DNA of 12,670 nt from Bacteroides ovatus (GTDB taxonomy: Bacteria > Bacteroidota > Bacteroidia > Bacteroidales > Bacteroidaceae), in contig JAUUNK010000140.1 of NCBI GenBank assembly GCA_030844565.1, forward strand, positions 1 through 12,670, in the 5' to 3' direction. Below, one piece after another: positions 6,764 through 12,670 of this stretch. The notes under the pieces were generated by a model. It was given only the letters and a program-made list of their open reading frames with translations, searched no databases and was not told where the DNA came from. The number at the start of each line of letters is the position of its first letter. Position 1 is the first letter of the stretch. Both the position numbers and the translations under genes were made by a program.

Positions 6764-8146
6764 TTAGGGAAAAAGTTCTTGAATAGTTGCAATATAAGGG
6801 ATTGCTATATCTCTCTTTTTTCCTCGTAATTCCACACCTGCTAAATTTAAACCTTCCATATCAACACATTCTGTATCTTCTAATTTAAAAGTCAAATATT
6901 CATTACCGGAAGGAATAAAACCCAGCTGAGAAAGTTCTGATGCAGAGCTAATTTTAGGGCATTCTTCAACTATAGTATACAAAAAACGATTATTATGATT
7001 ATGCAGCAACAGATATTTGGGAAAAGTAGCACCAACCGGCATCTCCAGTGCCCCTCGTCGGAATCCTGTACGTACATAATAAAGTTTATTCTTCAGTATC
7101 ATACGTAATTGGTGTTCATCCTTATAATATGCAACAAGTACCTTCACCCTTTTCTTTTCACCTATAGAAGCCAAAGCATCCTTAATACTCAAAGCCAAGC
7201 ATCTGGCTAGCCGGGGTGGTACAGCATTCCCCACCATTTTATAACCCTCTTTTATGTCTGTATAAAAAAAATAAAAATTATCAGGAAATGACTGGATTCT
7301 AGCACATTCCCTCACGCTCAATCGACGGTAGAGATGCTCGCAACCGGGAAGAAAAATACGTTCATTTGGTGAAATGTATTTCATGGCGGGTGCCTGTGGG
7401 TGCAAAGGGCAATTTTTAGCCTGCGCTTGTATGGTAAATGATACTTCTTTCCAAGAACGTACACGATTACGAGCCATAAATTTTGCATCAAATGGACCGA
7501 CAAAGACATCGTGATTAGTCCATTTCCCATATTCTTGATTTACGCATTCATTATTATACAAACATGGCTGTTCTGTAATATCACCGATTGCTTTTTGCAA
7601 TGTTACAAAAGGCTTGTTTAATGGTCCCGGAAAATTAAACACACTATCTAATTCTTTTATAAAACCAACAATAAATACGCGAAAGCGGTCCTGTGGTATG
7701 CAGTAATCAGCAGCATTCAACAAGGAGTAGCTCACTATATAGCCAGCGCATTCCAGACTAGAAAGAAATGACAGAAATGTTTTAAAATGTTTGCCGCTGA
7801 TAATTCCCTGTACATTCTCTATTATAAAAAATTTAGGGCGTTTTTCTATTATCAACCGAATATAGTCAAGGAATAAATGCCCCCGTTCATCATTTAACCC
7901 CAACTGTTTACCTCCTTCACTCCATGACTGGCAAGGAGGACCTCCTATAAATCCATCGCACTCAGGTATATCTATCGCCTTTAATGTGCGAATATCTGAT
8001 TTACATAAGTAAGTATTTGGGTGATTGAACTGATAGGTTTTGTGCATAGCCTCATCAAATTCATTCGCCCAAATAACTTCATAGCCTGCTTGTTCAAAAC
8101 CAAGATCTAATCCGCCGCATCCTGCAAAAAAAGATGCTATTTTCAT
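6764..8146 (-). CDS. DNA cytosine-5 methyltransferase with C-terminal extension
   Basis: This enzyme transfers a methyl group from S-adenosylmethionine to C5 of cytosine. All core motifs are present: I (FAGCGGLDLGF, 7-17), IV with catalytic Cys72 (GGPPCQSW, 68-75), VI (ENV, 110-112), VIII (QDRFRVFIVG, 152-161), the RNRVRSW...FTIQA block (227-241) and X (GYKMVGNAVP, 301-310). The core ends near residue 330. A further 130 residues (from KKRVKVLVAYY) form an extra region that I do not recognise. It resembles the HaeIII-type neighbour in architecture but differs in the recognition region (for example QAKNCPLHPQAP), so its target is probably different and cannot be read from the sequence. Its ATG overlaps the neighbour's stop by 4 bases. 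It is the likely partner of the nuclease downstream. Confidence 0.9.
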   Translation of the reverse strand: MKIASFFAGCGGLDLGFEQAGYEVIWANEFDEAMHKTYQFNHPNTYLCKSDIRTLKAIDIPECDGFIGGPPCQSWSEGGKQLGLNDERGHLFLDYIRLIIEKRPKFFIIENVQGIISGKHFKTFLSFLSSLECAGYIVSYSLLNAADYCIPQDRFRVFIVGFIKELDSVFNFPGPLNKPFVTLQKAIGDITEQPCLYNNECVNQEYGKWTNHDVFVGPFDAKFMARNRVRSWKEVSFTIQAQAKNCPLHPQAPAMKYISPNERIFLPGCEHLYRRLSVRECARIQSFPDNFYFFYTDIKEGYKMVGNAVPPRLARCLALSIKDALASIGEKKRVKVLVAYYKDEHQLRMILKNKLYYVRTGFRRGALEMPVGATFPKYLLLHNHNNRFLYTIVEECPKISSASELSQLGFIPSGNEYLTFKLEDTECVDMEGLNLAGVELRGKKRDIAIPYIATIQELFP

Positions 8147-9159
8147 TCAGAATCAATAATGTATCCCTTTTTAATCAAAGTTTTCTTTATCTGCATCGCC
8201 ACATGATAAGCCAAATTTACCGGAACCGCATTGCCTATCATTTTATAACCATAATTTACATCATCATATATAAATTGAAAGTCATCCGGAAAACTTTGAA
8301 CACGCGCCACCTCACGAACTGTCATTCTGCGATAAAGGTGTTCATAACCTTCTGCAAATTTCTGCAAATTCTTTTCAACTTTAATCATCTTGGGTGCTTG
8401 AGGGTGCAGTTGGCATTGACGACCGCTTGCTTGAACTGTAAAGCCCGGTTCATCCCATGAACGAACTCGATTTCGAGACAAAAATATAGGAGAATATGCA
8501 CCAACGAAATACTCGTTATTAGGAATTTCACAAGCATTCCCATTTGTCTTGTTCTTTTCAAGAGCTGGGATAGCTGTATATTGCAAATCCCAGATGCTTT
8601 CCCGCAACGTCGGCTTATGTTCTTGTGGCGCTGGATATTCAAAATTAAGAATATTCAAATCTTTACGGAACCCAATATAAAAAACACGGTCACGGTCTTC
8701 AGCAACATCATAATCATTAGCATTAAGCATTTTCAAGTTAACATCATAGCCAGCTTTGTCAAATAATTCCATAAAGCCACGTACGGCATCCATATGACGC
8801 TTTGCTAACATACCAGAAACATTTTCAGCAACAAAAAATAGAGGTCTTTTATCATGTAAAATACGAATGTATTCATAAAATAGCTGTCCGCGGGCATCTT
8901 CAATACCTTTTAAAGAACCCGCTTCACTCCACGACTGACAGGGAGGACCACCTATTATGCCAGCAATATCATCAGGAAACGCTGATGATGGTATATCACG
9001 GATATCTCCCTCAATTAGGTTGACATCTGGAAAATTTGCACGAAAGGTCGGACAAATTTTTGCATCAAATTCATTTGCAGCAACTATTTTAAAACCAGCT
9101 TTATGAAAGCCTAAATCTAAGCCTCCTGCCCCCGAAAAAAGACTAATCAAATTCATCAT
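8143..9159 (-). CDS. HaeIII/NgoPII-like DNA cytosine-5 methyltransferase (predicted GGCC)
   Basis: The longest frame begins at a TTG (9171); I chose ATG 9159, giving 338 residues starting MMNLISLFSGAGG like M.HaeIII. Numbered from that start, motif I is at 7-17, catalytic Cys74 lies in GGPPCQSW, ENV follows, EDRDRVFYIG is motif VIII, and GYKMIGNAVPVNLAY is motif X. The recognition region, NKTNGNACEIPNNEYFVGAY, then SRNRVRSWDEPGFTVQASG and RQCQLHPQAPKM, is almost the same as in M.HaeIII and M.NgoPII as I remember them. Both methylate the inner cytosine of GGCC. A wrecked HaeIII-type endonuclease gene ends 28 bases upstream. It is therefore probably an orphan methylase that protects DNA from GGCC-cutting enzymes. 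Confidence 0.9.
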   Translation of the reverse strand: MMNLISLFSGAGGLDLGFHKAGFKIVAANEFDAKICPTFRANFPDVNLIEGDIRDIPSSAFPDDIAGIIGGPPCQSWSEAGSLKGIEDARGQLFYEYIRILHDKRPLFFVAENVSGMLAKRHMDAVRGFMELFDKAGYDVNLKMLNANDYDVAEDRDRVFYIGFRKDLNILNFEYPAPQEHKPTLRESIWDLQYTAIPALEKNKTNGNACEIPNNEYFVGAYSPIFLSRNRVRSWDEPGFTVQASGRQCQLHPQAPKMIKVEKNLQKFAEGYEHLYRRMTVREVARVQSFPDDFQFIYDDVNYGYKMIGNAVPVNLAYHVAMQIKKTLIKKGYIIDSE

Positions 9160-9186
9160 ATTTATTTCCAAAACAATTTATTGTGA

Positions 9187-9533
9187 TTATATAGCAGTAG
9201 GCATACCTACTATACGAATATCAACCTTGAATATTGGTGCAAGATAGACTTCCGCATTATGTAGACGAAAAAAAAATTGCCATCCTCCATCCATATATAA
9301 CTCAACTGTATTTCTTTTGCCTGGAATAAAATCCAAACTCATAATACGCTATCCAAGAACTTCCCTTATAAGTTTCCTGCATTTTGTCAGCCAATGTATT
9401 CCATGCAGATCTTGCAGCGGAATAACTTCCATCACTACCTATCTAGCAGGAGGAAACTTTCCAATTTCCTCTTCAAGGGTAAGCAAGCAAATGAATTCAT
9501 AAGCCCTTCCTTACCATTACTTTTACTACTCAT
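9187..9533 (-). pseudogene. Remnant of a HaeIII-type restriction endonuclease
   Basis: ATG 9533 opens MSSKSNGKEGL. After a frameshift the reading continues as EFICLLTLEEEIGKFPPAR, then, after another shift, as GSDGSYSAARSAWNTLADKM followed by QETYKGSS. All three match the order of the N-terminus of HaeIII (about 60 residues). From about 9350 a different frame gives SLDFIPGKRNTVELYMDGGW, then QFFFRLHNAEVYLAPIFKVD and IRIVGMPTAI with a stop at 9187. This resembles the HaeIII C-terminus (NTVELYMDGGWQF.FRIHNA), recalled from memory. About 200 internal residues are missing, including the presumed nuclease core. It sits between vsr and the matching GGCC methylase, the place expected for the restriction gene. 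It can no longer make an active enzyme. Confidence 0.8.
9196..9211. promoter_or_regulatory. Perfect dyad upstream of the GGCC methylase
   Basis: AGTAGG-cata-CCTACT has 6-base perfect arms. It lies inside the last codons of the endonuclease remnant and about 40-50 bases before the methylase start. It may be an operator, for instance for autoregulation by the methylase, but it could be chance. Confidence 0.3.
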
Positions 9534-9592
9534 AAATGTCTGATGTGTATTCCGATGCGAAATTAATGAAATTCCTGCAAAAACAGTTATTC

Positions 9593-10105
9593 TCAGTTCT
9601 TCTTTTTCCCATACTGCACTATATTTTCAGCTGCAATAGAGGGAGTCTTTTCTATAAATTCATAAGTTTTAGTAACCTGCCGATAATACTCCAAAAAGCT
9701 ATGGTTTATCCAATACTCCATTTCCTGTAGAGTTCGCTCTCTTACGACAGGTTTTAACTGGCATTCCCAAATAGTCATCACTTTCCAACCCATTTTCTTT
9801 AAAGCCTCTTTGTTTTTTTTATCCCTTTGTTGGTTACGTTCTATTTTCCTATGCCAATAATCACTATTGGAACGAGGAATATGCCCATCTACTTCATGCC
9901 CATGCCAAAAACATCCGTGAATAAATATTACAATACCATATTTGCGCAATACTATATCCGGTGTACCAGGTAATCCCTTCACATTTTTACGATAACGATA
10001 CCCTCTTGAAAACAAGTAACGCCGTACAATCCATTCCGGCTTCGTATCCTTGCTTTTTATTTTCGCCATAACGGCAGAACGTTTCTTTTTACTCCAAATA
10101 TCCAT
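9593..10105 (-). CDS. vsr: Vsr-type very-short-patch mismatch endonuclease
   Basis: The enzyme nicks DNA next to T:G mismatches formed when 5-methylcytosine deaminates, starting repair back to C:G. The start is set at ATG 10105 (MDIWSKKKRSAVMAKIKSKD), giving 170 residues. The longer frame to 10204 is rejected because a TACCTTTG -7 box (10133-10140) lies inside it. Family landmarks: GTPDIVL with Asp50 (Asp51 of E. coli Vsr), HGCFWHGHE with Phe66, Trp67 and His68 (intercalating residues and catalytic His), NQQRD, and the closing GWKVMTIWEC. The second Cys of the E. coli zinc site (Cys73) seems absent (HEVDG here). The gene precedes the GGCC methylase and the endonuclease remnant, the classic partner position. 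Confidence 0.92.
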   Translation of the reverse strand: MDIWSKKKRSAVMAKIKSKDTKPEWIVRRYLFSRGYRYRKNVKGLPGTPDIVLRKYGIVIFIHGCFWHGHEVDGHIPRSNSDYWHRKIERNQQRDKKNKEALKKMGWKVMTIWECQLKPVVRERTLQEMEYWINHSFLEYYRQVTKTYEFIEKTPSIAAENIVQYGKKKN

Positions 10106-10132
10106 TCCTAAAAGGTATAATATCATTTTAAG

Positions 10133-10140
10133 CAAAGGTA
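10133..10140 (-). promoter_or_regulatory. -7 box of the vsr/methylase operon
   Basis: TACCTTTG, an exact TAnnTTTG on the minus strand, gives a start of transcription near 10126 and a leader of about 20 bases before vsr. The -33 region is not convincing. No other good promoter is seen before the methylases, so they may share this one. Confidence 0.5.
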
Positions 10141-10297
10141 GAAGTTTTATTTTAAGAAATCTATCTTTTCCATGCAATGATAGCCGGAATTTAAGGGAAA
10201 TCACAAAATATCAAGCCAGTCGATAAGTAGTTTAAAATGGTAAAGGTACTCTCAGGATATGATTTTCTCTTTTATATTATAGGCTACCTATCCTCCT

Positions 10298-12394
10298 TCA
10301 CTCCACCTTCATTAAATAATAAAGTCTCCCCCGATTCGACTTCCTAACAGGAATATTCAGTTTGTGAAGCGTGCGTCCGAAAGAGGCAACCTTATTAATA
10401 GCCAGCTTATCGCGTGTCTTCGTTTGTAAATAATTCAAGATTTGCATCGACGTCATCCATTCTCCGTTCTCCTCACCTTCTTTTGCCGGGCAAAGATAAC
10501 AATGGAACAGTTGTTCCAAGGGAGTTTCCTGCTCAAATTCACGGTTCGTTTGGTTCAGAATCTTCTCATCCTTATCGTCCAGCCAATAGCGCTCTCCCCT
10601 ATAAATCGCCTCCATTGCTTGGGCGTAAAGCTGTTTGTAGTTGATAGTAACATTCGTATTAATAGGAGCCATCACTTCAATGCAGATAAAACGGCGGCTA
10701 CCGCTCGGGTCCGTCAATAAATCTTTCTGATTACTAGTGCCGATAAACGAGGCGTAGCGGCGCATTTCCCGGATGGTGTTGCCATAAGGCTTGCGCAAGT
10801 TAGCAACAGGCTTTTGCAACAGATGTTTCAGGAAACCTTGTTGGCTGACATTGATTTGGTCGAACTCATCAATATTAATCAGAAAAAAGCGCCCCAGATA
10901 GCGCTCAGCTTCTTGTTTACTCTTGAAATCAATACTATCAGTATAGCCAAAGCGTAGCTCCGGCGGTAAGATAATACGACAAAAGGTGGATTTACGGTAA
11001 CCTTGCGCACCTACAAGCAGAGGAGAAGTACTATTGCCATGCTGACGGTCTACTCCTCTCCAATGTGCCACCATACTGAGAAACCAACGGTAGAACAACT
11101 CTTGCCAATGCGGATTGGTGCAGGGAACCAGACCTGCCAAGGCACGGATACGATCTTTACCATCCCAACGACCTACATCATTAAGATATTCTTCAACAGG
11201 ATTATACAAAGGGACATATTCTGAATTGAGAAAACGGTCCACATCACGGTCCCATGCATTGATGCCTTCTTTCAAAGCGCAAATGGCAATGCTATTACGC
11301 ACGCGCTTATCCACTGGCTTAAAGCAAAAATGAATGGAATCACGCCGACGATATTCCAAATCGTCCAGCACAGTGTTATAACGGAATTCATAACGACGGT
11401 TCATAAATTCTTCTAACAGAAAAGCAGTTTCCTGCTCCCTGCCGATACTGCTCTTTGTGCCAAAACCCTTACACTCCTGATAAAGGTTATGGAACGTGGA
11501 GCGTATTATTTGTTCCTCTTCTTCGCGATAGTAATGAATAAGTGTTTGCCGCACTGCTTCCTCTTCGGGCAAACCAGCCTTGAAACAATGTTCGGCAAGA
11601 TGTATAAGCAGTGGATGCACGTTGTCTCCGCGCTTCCAGTTCTCCATTTCCTGAAGTGCGCGGTTCAATGCCGCTTCGTAAATATTGGTAAAAGTTTCTG
11701 CCGATTCATTCCCTGGTTTCAGCCTCAGCAAAAGATTCTTTTCTCCTTGTTGGCGTTGCCGGAAAGTTTCCTCACCGGGCATGGTAAGCGGCTGCTCCAG
11801 ACAAAAAGGCACTGCATGGGGGTTATAGTAGGGAGCCTCATCGAGTGTCATGCGACATCTTTGTGTCAATGTCGGTTCTTTCAACTCAATGTCAAAAGGG
11901 AACAGCGGTTGATAACATTTCACTGCCAACCAATAGGCATGGGCATGAAACAATGCCGCTTCCGCCTCCTTCTTAGGCAACCCGCCATCATCAGGCAAGG
12001 CAAAACGCACCCATATCTTTACGCTACGGGCGCTCGAACCGCAAAAAGCAGCAAAGGTTTGAGGCAAAAGTGCCGCCTGCCGCTTCACATATTCTATTTC
12101 GGGCAAGCCCGCCAGGCGAGGCACGTCCAATTGTACCAATCCGTTATACTGTTTTATTCTCCGTTCGCCTTCCCGTGTACGGCTATATTCCAACGCAGGA
12201 TAGATGTAGGGCAATTTGTCTATATGCTCATAGTGCCCGTACGTACCTTCCATCATTGGTATCAGTTGGCGCAAAGCTGTAATGTATCCCGATTTGGTTT
12301 CCACTTTCATTTTGTCGAACAACACCCCTGCCTCACAAACGCTGAGGGCTTCCTTCCCAGTCCCGCTATCTTGCCTGATTAAACTAATTTTCAT
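10298..12394 (-). CDS. BT4734-like / VirE (VapE) P-loop protein
   Basis: This 698-residue protein is of the type found on Bacteroides chromosomes and phage-like elements. The N-terminal part, about residues 80-210, is the BT4734-like primase-related domain (YNGLVQLDVPRL; AAFCGSSARSVKIWVRF). The acidic motif often written D-x-D is Asp90-Val-Pro here. The VirE/VapE ATPase follows at about 395-580: Walker A GAQGYRKST (462-470), Walker B FLINIDEFD (504-512), sensor GTSN (552-555) and arginine finger SGSRRF (564-569). The C-terminal part (TPLEQLFHCYL to GRLYYLMK) is a DUF3874-like winged-helix region. The combination suggests a replication-type primase/helicase. Base composition is visibly richer in G+C than in the restriction genes. 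No terminator follows; an AGGAGG occurs just after the stop with no gene in phase. Confidence 0.85.
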   Translation of the reverse strand: MKISLIRQDSGTGKEALSVCEAGVLFDKMKVETKSGYITALRQLIPMMEGTYGHYEHIDKLPYIYPALEYSRTREGERRIKQYNGLVQLDVPRLAGLPEIEYVKRQAALLPQTFAAFCGSSARSVKIWVRFALPDDGGLPKKEAEAALFHAHAYWLAVKCYQPLFPFDIELKEPTLTQRCRMTLDEAPYYNPHAVPFCLEQPLTMPGEETFRQRQQGEKNLLLRLKPGNESAETFTNIYEAALNRALQEMENWKRGDNVHPLLIHLAEHCFKAGLPEEEAVRQTLIHYYREEEEQIIRSTFHNLYQECKGFGTKSSIGREQETAFLLEEFMNRRYEFRYNTVLDDLEYRRRDSIHFCFKPVDKRVRNSIAICALKEGINAWDRDVDRFLNSEYVPLYNPVEEYLNDVGRWDGKDRIRALAGLVPCTNPHWQELFYRWFLSMVAHWRGVDRQHGNSTSPLLVGAQGYRKSTFCRIILPPELRFGYTDSIDFKSKQEAERYLGRFFLINIDEFDQINVSQQGFLKHLLQKPVANLRKPYGNTIREMRRYASFIGTSNQKDLLTDPSGSRRFICIEVMAPINTNVTINYKQLYAQAMEAIYRGERYWLDDKDEKILNQTNREFEQETPLEQLFHCYLCPAKEGEENGEWMTSMQILNYLQTKTRDKLAINKVASFGRTLHKLNIPVRKSNRGRLYYLMKVE

Positions 12395-12444
12395 CCTATT
12401 TTCTTTCTGTTTTTTGTATGATTGCAGCTTGCGCTTACTTCCTG

Positions 12445-12475
12445 TAAAGATACACCATTAACTTGCGGTATACAA
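12445..12475 (-). promoter_or_regulatory. Promoter of the VirE-type gene
   Basis: On the minus strand TTG (12475-12473) and TATCTTTA (12452-12445) are 20 bases apart, matching the -33/-7 form except for the last base. The leader before the ATG at 12394 would be about 45 bases. Confidence 0.55.
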
Positions 12476-12505
12476 GCGATTCTTCTGATAAATATATATA
12501 CTTTA

Positions 12506-12537
12506 TTTGTATTAACCCCATTGTTTATGTATCTTTG
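12506..12537 (+). promoter_or_regulatory. Divergent Bacteroides-type promoter
   Basis: TTTG (12506-12509) and an exact TATCTTTG (12530-12537) are 20 bases apart on the plus strand. It would drive a rightward gene that begins beyond the window edge; no start codon with a long frame is visible before 12670. Confidence 0.65.
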
Positions 12538-12554
12538 CTTCATAGCTGGCAAAG

Positions 12555-12616
12555 GCTCACAGTTGTGAACAAATAAGCTTACAGTTGTGAGCTAATCTGT
12601 CCACAGATGTAGACAG
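12555..12616. repeat. Three phased dyads (CACA-GN-TGTG type)
   Basis: The dyads are GCTCACA-GT-TGTGAAC (12555-12570), AGCTTACA-GT-TGTGAGCT (12576-12593) and CTGTCCACA-GA-TGTAGACAG (12597-12616). Their centres lie at 12562/63, 12584/85 and 12606/07, exactly 22 bases apart, close to two helix turns. They sit just downstream of the rightward promoter start. The pattern suggests cooperative binding by a dimeric repressor or a DNA-bending protein. Confidence 0.6.
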
Positions 12617-12670
12617 TAAGCATTCGGTCTGGTGCGTGTTTCTTTTCCTTCTTTTCCTTCCTATCTTTGT

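Noticed and set aside
8134..9023. Several plus-strand frames of 60-110 codons
   Set aside because: They are opposite the well-supported methylase and have no recognisable features.
9317..9502. 61-codon plus-strand frame
   Set aside because: It is explained as the opposite strand of the HaeIII-type remnant, whose minus-strand pieces are recognisable.
10269..10300. Terminator after the VirE-type gene (ATAGG-tag-CCTAT)
   Set aside because: The stem is only 5 bases with a 3-base loop and is not followed by a T run.
11489..12382. 297-codon open frame on the plus strand
   Set aside because: It lies wholly opposite the VirE-type gene, whose motifs are intact. The plus-strand product shows no recognisable domain and there is no promoter or start signal.

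Overview
The window looks like Bacteroides or a close relative (Bacteroidales). Several genes have the Bacteroidetes promoter form (TTG or TTTG near -33, TAnnTTTG near -7, about 19-20 bases apart), the insertion sequences are types common in that group, and the large gene at the right is a BT4734-like/VirE protein typical of Bacteroides chromosomes. All calls come from reading the sequence and from memory of the families; no search was run.

Layout. 1-316: 3' part of a small membrane protein gene. 336-2111: IS1182-type insertion sequence whose transposase has two one-base frameshifts. 2213-2443: small XRE regulator on the minus strand. Divergent from it, 2492-2697: a strong promoter with a dyad between its boxes, a short non-coding stretch and a terminator, which is a candidate small RNA. 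2879-4704: a minus-strand pair, an AraC/GyrI-like regulator coupled by an ATGA overlap to a double [4Fe-4S] protein related to epoxyqueuosine reductase. 4771-5422: debris, with fragments of an IS66-type accessory gene and of a helix-turn-helix protein.

Centre, 5423-10105: a compound restriction-modification locus, all on the minus strand. In transcription order it has a Vsr-type mismatch endonuclease, a wrecked HaeIII-type restriction endonuclease gene (N- and C-terminal pieces remain, the middle is deleted), an intact HaeIII/NgoPII-like cytosine-5 methyltransferase (predicted target GGCC), and a second cytosine-5 methyltransferase with an extra C-terminal region. The two methyltransferases are coupled by a 4-base overlap. 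A separate minus-strand pair follows: a small controller-type XRE protein coupled by another 4-base overlap to a 297-residue protein that is probably a restriction endonuclease. The likely reading is a dead HaeIII-type system, with its methylase kept as an orphan, joined to a second system that may be alive (second methylase plus the controller/endonuclease pair). Vsr would repair T:G mismatches left by 5-methylcytosine deamination. GGCC is strikingly rare in the window.

Right end, 10298-12670: a 698-residue BT4734-like/VirE P-loop protein on the minus strand. Upstream of it are two divergent promoters, and the rightward one is followed by three dyads spaced exactly 22 bases apart.
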